A DNA stretch of 64,000 nucleotides. Origin: Isoetes taiwanensis (lineage: Eukaryota; Streptophyta; Lycopodiopsida; Isoetales; Isoetaceae). The stretch spans positions 21,560,386 to 21,624,385 of the forward strand of contig JAJEKV010000003.1 in assembly GCA_021234155.1 (NCBI GenBank), written 5' to 3'. The first letter of the stretch is position 1. The number at the start of each line of letters is the position of its first letter. A program made the translations under genes and the position numbers. Shown piece after piece: positions 1 through 11,640 of this stretch. A model generated the notes under the pieces. That model saw only the letters and a program-made list of their open reading frames with translations. It was not told the DNA's origin and made no database searches.

Positions 1-3000
1 GATCATGTTTTGAGCCTAGATCCTGTCGAAGGCAATAATTTGGAGTCCGTGGTTGAACTGAAATGTGCATTTACTCCGGCTCTTCAGTATGCTTTGGCGG
101 AATGATCGAGGATCTGCTTTCATTGTAGCTAATGCGCCTCCTAATGGATAATCGAGGAATTTATCAAGCAATGCTTCTACCATTGTGACATGTAGCGTGT
201 TGGATCCAGTGTCGATGTCGCCGAACATTGTCAACTCTTCTGTTATGTTATGTCGTCGTTCCTGCACGTGTCGCAGAGACTGTCCGGCACTACCTTGTTG
301 CAAGCATTGCACGTCTTGACAACCTTGTTTTCGCCAGTTATATTCAATCTTAATGTGCCTGAGATCTGTACATGCAAGGATGTTTGATTAGTGGATGTTT
401 TTCCAGTATTAAATGTGTACCTTTGGACATTTGTAACGCACCCGAAACTAGCCTGAAGATTATGCAGTATATTTTTTTAGCTCACATGAAACTAAAAGCT
501 CCATATATAGAAAGCGAATAGGAGTATGCATGTCAACATATGCCTGATTATAGAGGTTGGATAATTTACTGAATGCCACTGAATGAACCAAACACCAAAT
601 GGTAAGAGGGAAAACCTGTTCTTTTCATAATATTTTTTAGGGGCTAAAGATGCCTTGTTCAAGGCTTCAAGAGAGAGCGGCATTATTTGTGACCATGGAA
701 GCAAAGCAGCAATAGCTTCTGCCAAACACGTTGCTAATGGTGATGGTGAATTTTCAGGCCCAGCTCCACAACCAGTAAATTTGAGGGAGAGCTTTCCCAA
801 TGCCATAGGCTCGACCCTTGTATGCACATGCAAACATGCGCAGCAGGAGATAAACGATCACTGTAACTATAGGATCAACTTCATTACATGTACAATAAAA
901 ACCAAAGGTTGTTTCAATGGAAGGAATAATCGTAGCCTTGACAATAAATGCAAAAGTAAATAATTTGCTGCAAGACTATCCCCAGCAAGAACACCTACAA
1001 AGTGGTCCAATAAAGCCTGCCTTGTTTGCCTTATCCTGAAAGGCTCGCTCTAACCCAATTCTAGACCATAACTATTCAAATCAACTAAGCTTCTAACTAC
1101 ATAAGTATATCTCTTCTTGCATTGCCTCTGATAAGGATACCATTCCCTTTTCATTCTGCACCTGTCCAATCCATGTGGCTTCAAAGTGCTTCACACATTA
1201 TCCGCCATGTCTGTCCTCCCGATTTAAACAGGCCTCAAGTCTGGCAAAAAAAGAAAAGGCATAAAGCCTAGCTTCAAAGGCTTGAGATACATTCGTATCA
1301 TTCATAACACTCTGGAGCTTCTTGAGTTCAATTTAATTTTCTATAGATGCTAGCGCCCAAAATAGAAGCTAAGGCTTCATATTCCACCAATCGAAACTCG
1401 CCTCCGATCTGCAAATTTAAACGGAAGCAAATGTTAATTTACTCTGCAAAATTTGGCTAGAGACAAATCTCCTCTGAAAGGTGCCTCAAATGACCTATTT
1501 TCTCAGTCTTTGGCTTCATGACAACCTCCCACAAAAGATCCCAAATTTTTTTTGAAATATATTCAAGAAGCTCAATGTTTTGAGATTGAAAACAGAAAAC
1601 TACACACTCTGAAATGACCTCCACAACTAGAACCTGCCAAACTAAAGTTTTAGTATTCCACTGCCATTGTGGAAAACAAAACACAAAAGCATCAATAGCT
1701 TCTATGTAACTACAGTGAAGCTGCTCCCACTAATGAATAGTTTCATTAAGTAACTTCCAATGACATCTCAGAACTAATCTTTACCAGTGCCAACTTGTTA
1801 AGAAATTTTCAAATTTATGTTTGTAAGATTTCACTTCCTGTTAATATTCAATCAAACCCTGCTCTGATATATAGAAGGAAAACACGAAACAAGAGAAGTA
1901 TCTAGGTGTCAAACACTAACATAAAACCATTAAATAATGAGAATGTAGGCCAATATATAATGAGGCACTATGTCAGCACATGCCATGTCATAGTAAAGTC
2001 TTACTTTAACAACTCATTAATCATATAGCTAAACTTGGGCAATCTGAGTTTCATAATCCATCTGTCGACTATTCACGTGTGATACAATGCTGCAAATGAA
2101 GTATTCCTGGCTCATGGATAGAACAGATTCGTATGCATGTGTGTTATGCTTAGAATAACAGTTACTGCTTTTTTGATGCCCTCATGTAGCTGCCTTCCAA
2201 CGCAACAGTTTGAATGCTGCATAAACTGACTCATCATGCCAACTGCAAATGCTACTTTGGCCTCGCCACTGTCAAGTATATTGATCCTCCTACTAGATTT
2301 CAGCGTCCAGCCAGGCAGCAAGAGCTACAATACACAAAGCAAGAAACAAGACATATAGAACTAGGAGCAAGCAAAGAATGGCTAAACTCATTTTGAGGAA
2401 AGCAGAATTGGAATGTAGATCTTTAATAGACTCCTGATATCTATATACAAGAGTTTCCTTCTAGTTTAAATTCCATGGTACCAATGGGTGGCATGGATTC
2501 CAGGGCAGAATTCAAACTAGAAGGGAATTGCATGAAAAGTAAAATTTTATTAGATGCAATTCAAGTGAAAATGTTGGATAGAACCTTCAAAATGTCGAGT
2601 AAAATAGTAGAACATGGAGTAAAATTTTCTGTATGTGGAGTAAAGAGAGGAGAACATCAAATAACACAATTAAATTGTTATTGACATTTGTTAGAAAAAC
2701 AAGCATTCATGAAAAGAAGTGTTGCCATGTGGCACAGCGTGGTTGGCCAAGGGGCCTAACCAAACTTTACATAACTTCCAAAAGCTCTTGATTGTGTACC
2801 TAGTTACAATAGCTTGCATGTACTATACGGTGGGCCCTAGTATTGCTAGTAATGTTCATGGAGGTATTATTGTACCACAACAAGAATGGCTCTTCAGACC
2901 TTCCAATTGTACCATTGTCGTCTTATTTTATGCAACTCCTGTCTACATTCATAGCCGGAAAATATCCATCTTCCTAATATGATGTGAAAATAAATCTATC

Positions 3001-4150
3001 TATCTATATATCTATCTCCTTCCTACCTATTTAATTGCGCATTTTAATCAGAAGACAAAAGGGACAATGATGTGAAAAACTATCTATCTATTTATCTATC
3101 TTTCTCTCTCCTACTTAAGTGCGCATTTTAATGAGCAGACAAGAGGGGCAAAAGAAGCAAGAGAAAGAACGTGGATCCCAGCTATGAATGCCTGATTCAT
3201 GGAGCATGCAACTATACATCCACCAAACAAGAAGCAAGTATTTGCCCCACTATTTCAGATCTAACGCTCAAAATATTGGCTTTTTTTTCCGGTTCCATAA
3301 CTTCTGCAGCAGTGATAAAAAATAACAGATCTGGTTATACATACAAAGGGCACCATTTCTGTAGTGTAAGTAGCATAGACTACATTGCATTTGTCTTGCA
3401 TAATAATACTATATGCATAATTCCTCTTCAGGCTTCTGGTTTCTCTCAATGCCCTGGCATATCTCTACTCTGCTATCCAAACAATGTTTACAAAGCATCA
3501 GTCTCTTGCGAGCAGAACATGTTGGCTTCAAAATCCTGTTGTGCAGTATGTGAGTTTTATTGCAGATCAGGTTAGATTTTCTTTTGAAAATGCTTTACGT
3601 TGCAGCATAATATAATTGTAAAGAAGCAAAAGATAAGATAAATTTTTACGTCCACGGGAACCCAACGGGTTATGGGTAATAAATGCGTCATAAGCGGAAT
3701 GAGTGGACGAAAATTTTGCAGCAAAATTAGTTTCTGCCCAATTCACTTTACAAAAGGATGAGATTTAATCTTCTTTGGACATCTTGTACTCAATGTTGAC
3801 GATTCTTCTCAGGGTGGTATTATCAATTTGCTTCCTTTCAAAGCCCACTTGTTACCATAAGACATAGGATCCTGTCAAAAACCGTTTTGAAACTTTGGCT
3901 TGTATTAGAAGTACCTCAACGATTTGAAACATAGCCAACACATTATAAGATTTGGATAAGGAAACCTGAATTACAACATCAAAAGCCTTGATGAGAATTT
4001 TATATCTTCTCCAGCACTTCCATAGTAGTCACTATATCCAGTAATAATCTTATAGATTGTTATTATAGTTGCCAGTGTTCAGGAAAATTGTAGTATATGT
4101 GGGTTTTCTCCCTCCTTTTTCAACTTCTTTGTTTTTCATCATGTTTTATA
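1..4150. other. Gene-poor stretch, nothing recognised
   Basis: Only short open frames occur here on either strand, for example 16-312 (minus) and 655-963 (plus), and I recognise no family in any of them. Short TATC-type simple repeats lie near 2995-3015 and 3080-3100. I see no terminal repeats, poly(A) tail or RNA gene. The stretch could hold non-coding exons or old repeats beyond recognition. Confidence 0.4.
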
Positions 4151-4884
4151 TCATAACTGATTGTTACCACTAAAGGTTTGTCCAAACTGCCAATTAGCAG
4201 GGGCCACGTCGCGGGAAGTAACAGTCTTACCATCTATACATAACAGGAACAATTCCTCCTTTATACTTGGCTATGAGCTCGAATGCGGGCTGAGCCATGT
4301 CGAAGTGCTTCAATGGAGGATTCCACCATCCACCATTGTTGTTCGGCAGATCATAATTTGGAGGACAGTAATTGGTTGCTGTCACAACAATGGATGGACT
4401 TCCTGGTAGACACCATTCAGGGTCTACATTACATCTTACTTGGTAACATGCTCCACATGTCAAGCCTTTGTTGAATAATGCAGTGCTTAATGCAGCTGTC
4501 TTTACTCCATATCCCTGGCTGTAAAGATTGCCATAGCCACATGCACCGCCTGAACCAACAGATCATAATCATCATGATCATTATCATATGCAGTAAATAA
4601 AATGACATAACTGAGTGTTACAACAGAAAACGAACATACAGATTGTAAAGTTATCAATTGCAACTTGCAACATAGCAGCTGATATTATATTAAAGACAAG
4701 TAAAATTTACTTGTTGCATAAATGGAAATGAACCCTTACCCATGGTGCCTGCTGCATCACTGCCTCCATAGAATGTAGCATGGGCTGTGCTCCATTCTTG
4801 CCCTTGCATAAACCCTAAGCAGCATATTGCACCAACATTAGCCAACATCATCCACACAAGCCCTTGAATCTTATATGTTACCAT
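4151..4884 (-). pseudogene. Alpha-expansin with internal deletion (truncated or pseudogene)
   Basis: Alpha-expansins are secreted wall-loosening proteins with a double-psi barrel domain (D1) and a grass-pollen-type C-terminal domain (D2). Exon 1 (4884-4740) encodes a hydrophobic signal peptide, then ATFYGGSDAAGTMG. A GTAAG donor at 4739 and an AG acceptor at 4551-4550 rejoin as [12 protein letters not shown], the usual intron-1 position. Exon 2 (4549-4227) shows [25 protein letters not shown] and the HFD motif, then stops after GIVPVMYRW. Overlapping that stop in another frame (4234-4151) is the normal expansin C-terminus, starting [15 protein letters not shown] and ending NNQL plus stop. So the roughly 70-75 residues normally lying between are gone and the junction is out of frame. 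The usual GGWCNPP reads GGWWNPP, losing one cysteine. Either a pseudogene or a D1-only protein; I favour pseudogene. Confidence 0.9.
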
Positions 4885-4995
4885 TTTGAATCTGCTAAAA
4901 AACAGAGACCTAAAACTACAGAGCTTAACACTTGAGTTCTCTAAATATTAAGCAATGCAGAGAACTCAGGTGGGATGTTAAAAATGAGATCTTGG

Positions 4996-5003
4996 CTTAT
5001 ATA
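4996..5003 (-). promoter_or_regulatory. TATA box of the expansin copy
   Basis: On the minus strand TATATAAG lies about 110 bp upstream of the expansin ATG, a plausible place for a plant core promoter with a short 5' leader. No experimental start site is visible. Confidence 0.45.
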
Positions 5004-5779
5004 ACATTCAGAGAGCGTTCAGGATAAGCTAATTACCTGGATTTCACCGAGACTTTTAACTTTTACTTGCCTTTCAGTTAGGGCAGTTGATGCAGGAAGG
5101 AAAAAAACGAATCCATAAAGCTTTCCACATGCAGATATGGCCCAGCAAGCATGGTAAAGAGCATCAATTCCTAACTTTGCCTTTTCTTTTGAATATTTAT
5201 GTGGACAAACTCAAAATCGAATCCTCATCTTCCGTTTTGCCGTGATGATCAGCCACTTTGTTAAGTGGAGAAGTGGGGCACCTGCTTCCCACTCTGCATG
5301 AAGCTCTTTACGTTTGCATATTCTTCAACGATTAAGCCATGGAAATAGGGAGCCTAAGCACATTCCCAATCCCAAACCTATGAGGGGCGCTGGAAGAGAT
5401 GTTCCGGCGATTTACAAGCGGTAAGCGTGAAATGTTTTTGGAGCTACAGACCAGTTAACCGGTTTCCACTGGGGTTGCCCAGCAATTGAAATGACCGCGA
5501 GTTTACAGCCAGCAATCGGTTTTGAGCATTCATTGGCACATTCGAGGTATATATTGGTATATACTTAGAATATCCCATAAACCCACATAAACAAGGGTTT
5601 GCTCCCCTAGGGGCAACCCAAAAAAAGGGGCCTGGTGAAAAATGCAAGACTTATGGTTGTATCAATGCACGCGAAGTTCGTGATGGTAAAAGTATTAGAT
5701 AATGTAACCCAAGAGGGCAGATGCACGTATCCAATTTTTAGAACTAACTTCTTTTATCAACCAGAGAACTAGCCTTAGA

Positions 5780-6022
5780 CCATCCACAGACGGCAGTTAC
5801 CACTTTGCCTATCCTATTCAACCACCTTCAATAGTTGCCAAGGATTAACATTGGACCGTGTCGTTATCAACCTGTGTACTGATGTATTTGCACATGGTCA
5901 GTTATACACTGCACTCACTCGCATGCAGACAAGGCAAGATGCGCTCATCCTCCTATCATTAGAGAACACTACGAAGCACACTAAAAATGTCGTATGCAAA
6001 GAATTGTTATATTGATAAGGTA
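5780..6022 (+). pseudogene. PIF1-like helicase C-terminal remnant (Helitron-type)
   Basis: One frame reads QGLTLDRVVINLCTDVFAHG, then QLYTALTRMQTRQDALILLS, and stops at ELLY. This matches the last helicase motifs of PIF1-family proteins, whose plant copies are mostly the helicase part of Helitron RepHel proteins. RQLPLCLSYSTTFNSCQG just before it corresponds to the usual FAMTINKSQGQTL region with substitutions. Only the C-terminus survives; stops precede it. I could not place a Helitron 3' hairpin-CTRR end. Confidence 0.75.
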
Positions 6023-6420
6023 TCTTTTTCTCAATATTTTTTCTATACAAGTCGAGCAAGACAATGATAAAGAATTGGATTTTAGATAAAGTCCGTCGCC
6101 ACCTTCTTTTATAGGCATTGCAAGCATATTTCCTTATACAGGTTCCGTGCAAAATAATAAAACAATTGGATTTCAAATAAGGTGCACTTCCTATGCTCAC
6201 TAGAGAACCATATGAAATGCACTAAAAATTTTGCATACAAAGAACTATTATGTTGATAAGATATTTTTTTCTTTAATCTTTTTTCTATATAGGTTAAACA
6301 AGAAAATTATAAACATCTGAAATTTAAATTTGCATGTTTTTTTCAATCTTCATCTATATAGGTTATGTGACAAAATAATAAAACAATTGGGCTTCAAATA
6401 AGATACACCTTCTCCACCTT
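5960..6420 (+). repeat. Diverged tandem repeat at the helicase 3' end
   Basis: The segment running from the helicase tail (agagaacac...gcactaaaaat...gcatacaaagaa...gttgataag) recurs about 235 bp later (from ~6200). The shared downstream block 'aaaataataaaacaattgg' appears near 6150 and 6375. This is a two-unit, diverged tandem duplication of the element's 3' non-coding part. Confidence 0.6.
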
Positions 6421-6504
6421 TTACAGGTGCCATCATTTGCTCATATGATACATGATTTGCTGTTTAATTATCATGAGATTTCCCTCATTCATGTCTAAAT
6501 CTAT

Positions 6505-6885
6505 CCATCGCAGTGATGGCCTAGTGGTAAATCCATTGGTTATGGATGGCTCCCAACCAGGATCAAAACCCACTGACTACCATTGGGTGGTTAAAAAAGA
6601 AAAATAAAAAATTGTTGGGGGAGGTGGGAGGGACAAAAGATGAAAAGAAATCCATTGGATTGGCAACCTATTGGATAGACTATTGGTTATGGGCAACTCC
6701 CACCCAGGCTCAAACCCCATTGACTACCATCGGATGGTGGAAAGAAACAAAAAGAAAACATGCTTTATCAAAGTGAAAAATAAATAAAATCCATTCATCG
6801 CGGTGATGGCCTAGTGGTAACTCCATTAGATATGGGTAGCCTCCAGCCAAGACCAAAACCCACTAACTAACATCGGGTGGCAGTA
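6505..6885 (+). repeat. Three tandem tRNA-derived SINE-like units
   Basis: Units start near 6505, 6648 and 6795, period about 145 bp. Units 1 and 3 carry GATGGCCTAGTGGTAA, a good match to a tRNA/pol III A box (TGGCNNAGTGG). All carry a degenerate B box around GGATCAAAACCCA or GGCTCAAACCCCA about 35-45 bp later, followed by ccatcgg(a/g)tgg. They look like tRNA-headed SINE copies arranged in tandem. Transcription cannot be judged. Confidence 0.6.
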
Positions 6886-8190
6886 AATATATAAATACAA
6901 GAAATTTACTACGTCCTTCGTCGTATTGTTCCAGTTTTAGCATGTTCCTAAGGTGCAAGTTCCTATCGTGCCCTACATTCTAAAAGAATCTCTTGAGAAT
7001 ATTCTAAATTTATAGATTCTCTAAGATCGTGAAGATTCCTCTAAATTTTATAAGATTCCATTAGATTCCCTTAGATTTTATAAGGTTCCTTGCATTCTAT
7101 GAAGATTCTGTCTAGATTCCATTAGATTTCCCTAGATTCTCCAAGATTCTATGAAGATACCCTTAGATTCGCTTAGATCCCTTTAGATTTTATGAGATTG
7201 CGCTAGGTTCCCTTACATACGCTAAGATTTTCTTAGATTCCATTAGATATTATGAAGATTCCATTAGATTCCCCTAGATTTTAAGAGATTCCCTTAGACT
7301 TGTAAATATTTTTCTAGATTCTCTTACAATTTATGAGATTTCCTTAGATTCCTGTAAATTCTCCTGGATTCCTTTATATTCTAGAACTTTCTAGAACTTT
7401 CTGGAACATTCTGAAACTTCCAAACCATCCTAGAACTTTCTGGAAGTATTTCCCTTCCCTTACATTCCCAAAGATTTCCTTACATTCTAGAACTTATTAG
7501 AATAATTTGGGACTTTCTGAAAGAATTCTCTTAGATTCCCCCGAGATTCTCGTATATTCCAAAACTTTTTAGAATTCTGGAACTTTCTAGAAGATTTTAG
7601 AACTTTCTAGAGCCTCTAGAACATTTTCTTGAACTATCTAGAATGTTATATTTTGTTTTATCTTAATTAAAGCATTACCCTTAAGTATATTTGAAACATA
7701 TATCAACAAATGAATTAATGCTTGGTTTAGTGGTTAGAATGAGGGGTTGGAGGGTTAATAACTAGGGTTCAAATCCTCCACATAACATAAAAATTTTAAA
7801 AGCCTCTCCTTACATTCAATATGAGCTAAGATCTCACCATATGAAAGCAACATGAGCCGTAGGATCTATTACATATAATTCTCAAAGCCATGTGGACCGT
7901 ATGATATGTGCCAAGCCACGTGAGCTGTATGATCCTGGATCGACAATCAGGATCAAGAACAACCTGGACCGTAGGATCTATTACATATAATTCCCAAAGC
8001 CACGTGCATCGTAGGATATGTCTCAAAGCAACGTAAGCCGTAGGATCGCGGATTGACGATCATGATCAAATCAACCTGGACCATAGGATCGTCTATATAG
8101 AAACTCCCAAGCCATCTGGGCCGTAGGACATGTCCCAAAGCCACGTGAACCGTAGGATCTCAGATCAACGGTCGGATAAGCGCGACAAAC
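6886..8190 (+). repeat. Composite repeat, copy 1 (TTAGATTC tract, HSE-like cluster, G-box-like modules)
   Basis: Starts with 'caagaaatttactacgtcc', followed by about 400 bp of degenerate TTAGATTCC units (6970-7380). A run of TTCTAGAAC/TTTCTGGAAC motifs follows (7375-7640), then a tRNA-like head with A box GGTTTAGTGGTTAGAAT and B box GGGTTCAAATCC (7718-7790). It ends with repeats of the type CCACGTGRNCCGTAGGATC (7840-8165) and 'ggtcggataagcgcgacaa'. The same order of parts occurs at 36.35-38.19 kb, so it is one mobile or formerly mobile composite family. Confidence 0.7.
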
Positions 8191-8229
8191 ATAAGAACAT
8201 ATATGTGTTAGATAGATATACTAGCTGCC

Positions 8230-9103
8230 TCAGATATAACAGGCAAAGATGAATGCTATTCTGCAGCTCAAAATGAATCAGAGACAAACTAGACTCGATT
8301 TTTGCTGTGAGGATCTGCAAAATTTTGCGGAACCATTTTGGATTAGATACTATTTCAACATCGAAATTCAAAGACCAAAACAAAAGAAAGATCTCCATCA
8401 TGAGCTCTTCAAACCAAAATGGCAAATTTAAAAACTCCAAACAAAAATATAATAAGAAACGTGCTGCAGGATTGCAAATTTTTTTTTGAGGTGCCCGCTA
8501 TATAAGAAATGGGTTTCTGGATTATTCACAACGATTATGTATTGCCGGTTGAGGAGCTTAACAGAAACTCCAAGTCGTCAAGTATAACTCAGATTCGATT
8601 TTGAGGAGTCATAGGATACGTAGCGCCATTTCCACACCTGCACGGAGGGCACGAAGTTAGGGCATCTATCCATAGCATGTTCAAAATTATGTATCTGTGG
8701 CATATTACCTGCGCTTGAATCCTGTCCTCTAGGCTCGGCAAAAAAACCACGATAATAGATAACCAAGACCTAGCCATTTTTGTTTGAAAGCACGACCTAA
8801 CCGCTTGGAATCAACGGCGAGGTGATCCGTGCGATCATTCTTTTGGCCCACGGCGAGAGAGCCAGAGCCAGAATCGCTGACCAACACTCAAACAAATCTT
8901 CATCACACGATCAGCCACGTCAGCAACATTTGACGATTACGATGGCCCCAATTATCAACGATATCCAGGACCATGTCCCTGCCAATCACATGCATCAACA
9001 CGTGGCACTTTCAAAGGCCCTGATTCCCCATGTTCGTCAAGTCAGGCAGCCCTCTATAAGAATATATGTAAGTTAGATATCCATTGGAGACAAAAGTGAA
9101 AAT
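8230..9103. other. No recognised gene
   Basis: Overlapping open frames of 60-91 codons occur on both strands (for example 8165-8440 minus, 8822-9076 plus), but none shows a motif I know. I see no convincing start context or domain. Confidence 0.4.
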
Positions 9104-9196
9104 AAAACCCATTGCATTGGTAGCCTGATGGTTAGGTCATCGGTTATGAGCAACAACCCTCCAAGCTCAAAACCCACTGAATACCATCGGATGGCT
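9104..9196 (+). repeat. SINE-like unit, isolated copy
   Basis: Same family as 6505-6885: 'cattggtagcctgatggtta' (A-box part), 'ccaagctcaaaacccactga' (B-box part) and the ending 'taccatcggatggctaaaa'. A single diverged copy about 2.2 kb downstream of the tandem set. Confidence 0.55.
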
Positions 9197-9261
9197 AAAA
9201 TGGGAATCTCATGGTCATCAAAAACAGCTTCCATGTATCACATGGACAACGGTACACAGGG

Positions 9262-9357
9262 CAATAGTGTGGGCTCAAATCCCACATGTTCTTAGATTAA
9301 TATATGATCCAATAGTGTGGGTTCAAATCCCACATGTTCTCATATTAATATATGATC
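9262..9357 (+). repeat. Two 48-bp direct repeats with a tRNA T-arm-like motif
   Basis: Units 9262-9309 and 9310-9357 are nearly identical. Each contains GTGGGTTCAAATCCCAC (first unit GTGGGCTCAAATCCCAC), which folds as a 5-bp stem with a TTCAAAT-type loop like a tRNA T arm. There is no acceptor or anticodon arm, so this is not a tRNA gene but a relic of a tRNA-derived repeat. Confidence 0.65.
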
Positions 9358-9592
9358 CAAGCCTATTAGCAACTGATGCGTATTTTGCATAAACATCTAA
9401 CAAAGAAGTATACACCATACTTTAGTTCGAAGAGCAAAAGTATGTGCATTGCACAGAATTTGACCAGTAAAAATATTTTTTTCGTTTACTTCATTCAAAC
9501 TGCTAGCATTTGTTTTTATCGCCGCTTTGGATCTTGCTTTAGTCATTTGCAGGTAACACGAATTGAAGCTTAATGCAGAGCTAACACGACCC

Positions 9593-9790
9593 GAAACTTA
9601 TTGTTGAGTCTAACTTCACAGGATTGAAACTAAAAACATGTTCAACTTATTGCAGTGTCCAACTTCACAAGGTTGGAACTAAAGAAATGTTTGCGGCGGC
9701 CAATGAAACTTATTGTTGAGTCTAACTTCGCATGATTGAAACTGAAAACATGTTCGACTTATTGTAGAGTCCAACTTCATAGGGTTGGGT
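9593..9790 (+). repeat. 112-bp tandem duplication
   Basis: 'gaaacttattgttgagtcta' begins at 9593 and again at 9705. The following text (aacttc..ca..attgaaact..aaacatgttc..acttattg) matches with scattered substitutions. A two-unit diverged tandem repeat upstream of the LINE ORF1 remnant. Confidence 0.7.
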
Positions 9791-9812
9791 ATATAATGCA
9801 TAACTTTCTTTT

Positions 9813-10195
9813 GTGATTTGCAAAAACTATCATAATTACTTGCACATCTCCTCCTCTTCTTTTTCGCTCTCAATCCCCTTCAAACATCTAAACCCTTGCC
9901 TCATGCCTGCCCTGCTGCTATTTTTTTCTGCGATGGCTTCAACATGTCAAAGACCCCTATTGGCACCTCCATTTCTACAGAATATCCTCCATATAAACCC
10001 CCTACATGTTTTATCCAGCTGGACATCTCTAAGATTGTGCCTACTTCCATCCCCCTGCTCGATTTCTTTGGCAAACAAATTAGTCTTCAGCTTAGATGGA
10101 TTAGATTACCAACTTTTTGTCATGATTGCAATTCCAAATGCTTTTCTTCTATGGCTTGTCAATGTAAGCTATACAGATTGATGGGAGAACTTTGA
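9813..10195 (+). pseudogene. L1-type LINE ORF1 remnant with zinc-knuckle-like part
   Basis: One frame (9896-10195) contains CFIQLDISKIVPTSIPLLDF followed by RWIRLPTFCHDCNSKC. This resembles the plant LINE ORF1 pattern 'RVxVxIDLSKPLPxxI ... YExLPxFCxxCxxxGH', where a DUF4283-like domain passes into a zf-CCHC_4 knuckle. The knuckle lacks the canonical GH. The frame then breaks and continues in the next entry. ORF1 proteins bind element RNA. Confidence 0.6.
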
Positions 10196-11050
10196 AGTCA
10201 GCTAATATAGCCATCTATATAGATATAAGACAAGATTTATGTCCCATCTCTATTAAAGATCCGGCTAATCGATTGCTCTATTCTTCACAGAATAATATCA
10301 ATAATGATAACAATAATGATGATATAAGGCAAGCTCTTTTTCATGGGTTGAATTGGACTAGAATAAATGGCAGCAAGAAAAGAATTCAAAGGAAAGGAGA
10401 ACAGAGACAGAAACTTACACAAAAGTATACAACATGCTCTAGAAGTTCACAAGTTTCAAATACTTCTGCACAACCCTCAAGTGCAGTGAGAGTTCTAAAT
10501 AAAGGAGATTTTCTTCCTTTAAACACAGCCAAAATTGTAGTTGACTCTAAACCTGCAAATACCGCAGACAGCTCAAAGAAGATCAAGGAAAATATTAATC
10601 ATAACAGAAGGATGCCTAAAGATAAGGTCCCCATGACGTATGATCTTCATTAGACCCTGAATGGCATCCTTAAAGATTCTAAGGAAAAGGCAATATTAGG
10701 AAAAAATAGAACTGTTTCAAAAGCTTCTAAAGCTACTGGTTATAACAGGCAGTCTGGCATTAAAATTAATCCTCTCAGGATTACTACTCATGTAAAGCAG
10801 CTAAGAGAGAATGAAGGATCCTTCATTATGGAAAATAAAGGAAAGCAGGTGGATACTCCCATATCCTCAAGTATCCAAAATTTAAACATGCAAGAAGCAA
10901 TCACGGATAATGAAATAAATAAAAACATTGCTTCAAACAATGTCAACTCTAGAACGAAGGTTATATGTAATAATAAGTTTTGAGTTTTGGCTGACATAAA
11001 TGAGGAGTTTTGTGCGGAATCTTGAAGAGCCATTACCCCCCCCCCCTCCA
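10192..11050 (+). pseudogene. Decayed LINE ORF1 C-terminal / inter-ORF segment
   Basis: An open frame of 153 codons (10192-10653) is rich in Asn, Lys and Ser, typical of the low-complexity tail of plant LINE ORF1. It continues in broken form (SKEKAILGKN..., VLADINEEF...) to about 11,030, where a run of 13 C (11,033-11,045) disrupts the frame. No catalytic motif occurs. Assigned to the LINE from its position between ORF1 and endonuclease remnants. Confidence 0.5.
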
Positions 11051-11439
11051 GGATTTATCATATGTTCATAAAAGGGAAAAATTAGTAGATGAGAATACAT
11101 GCAACATAGTAACAAGAACTACTTCAAATTTGGCACAAGAGTTTGCAGATGCTGATATAGTTCTTCTTCATTTGACATAAACAATTCGGCAGTGGATGAT
11201 GCAGACAATATTCTTACCAGGCAAGATCTAAACCACTGTATTTCTCTTAAAGAAATTAATGGTATTAATTTACTTTAATGATATGGATGATATAATCCAA
11301 AATAACTACTGCCAGTCTAAATTTTGGGCCTGCTCACCTTCTAGATATTGATAGCTTTAATAAAGAAAATGATTGCTCTCCAATCAATAATACGTTGGAA
11401 GATGATCAATTCCTATTCTTTTCTAACATAGCTTCTTCT

Positions 11440-11640
11440 AAGTCTAAGCAAAAAAAACAAAAAAAAAAAGGATTAAATTGAGGAGGCCTTCGATATTGTT
11501 TGACACTCCTGCTCTCAGATTAGAGATTATCATGCTGACATTATATTGTTGCAAGAATTTAAAGAACCAATATGTCTCCAAATCCTGCAATGGATCTCTA
11601 GGAGTCATGTAGAATTTGCTTTCTAACCCGAATATTTGAA
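11440..11640 (+). pseudogene. LINE endonuclease N-terminal remnant
   Basis: The frame DYHADIILLQEFKEPI (about 11,520-11,575) matches the 'xxDIILLQExK' start of the APE-type endonuclease of L1-like LINEs, preceded by ALRLEI-type residues. It ends at a stop soon after, with no reverse transcriptase following, so the element is broken or truncated here. Confidence 0.55.

Noticed and set aside
16-312. Conserved minus-strand gene fragment
   Set aside because: Open for 98 codons and protein-like in composition, but no known domain and no splice or start context, so left as unassigned.
9262-9357. tRNA gene
   Set aside because: Only a T-arm-like piece; no acceptor, D or anticodon arm nearby.
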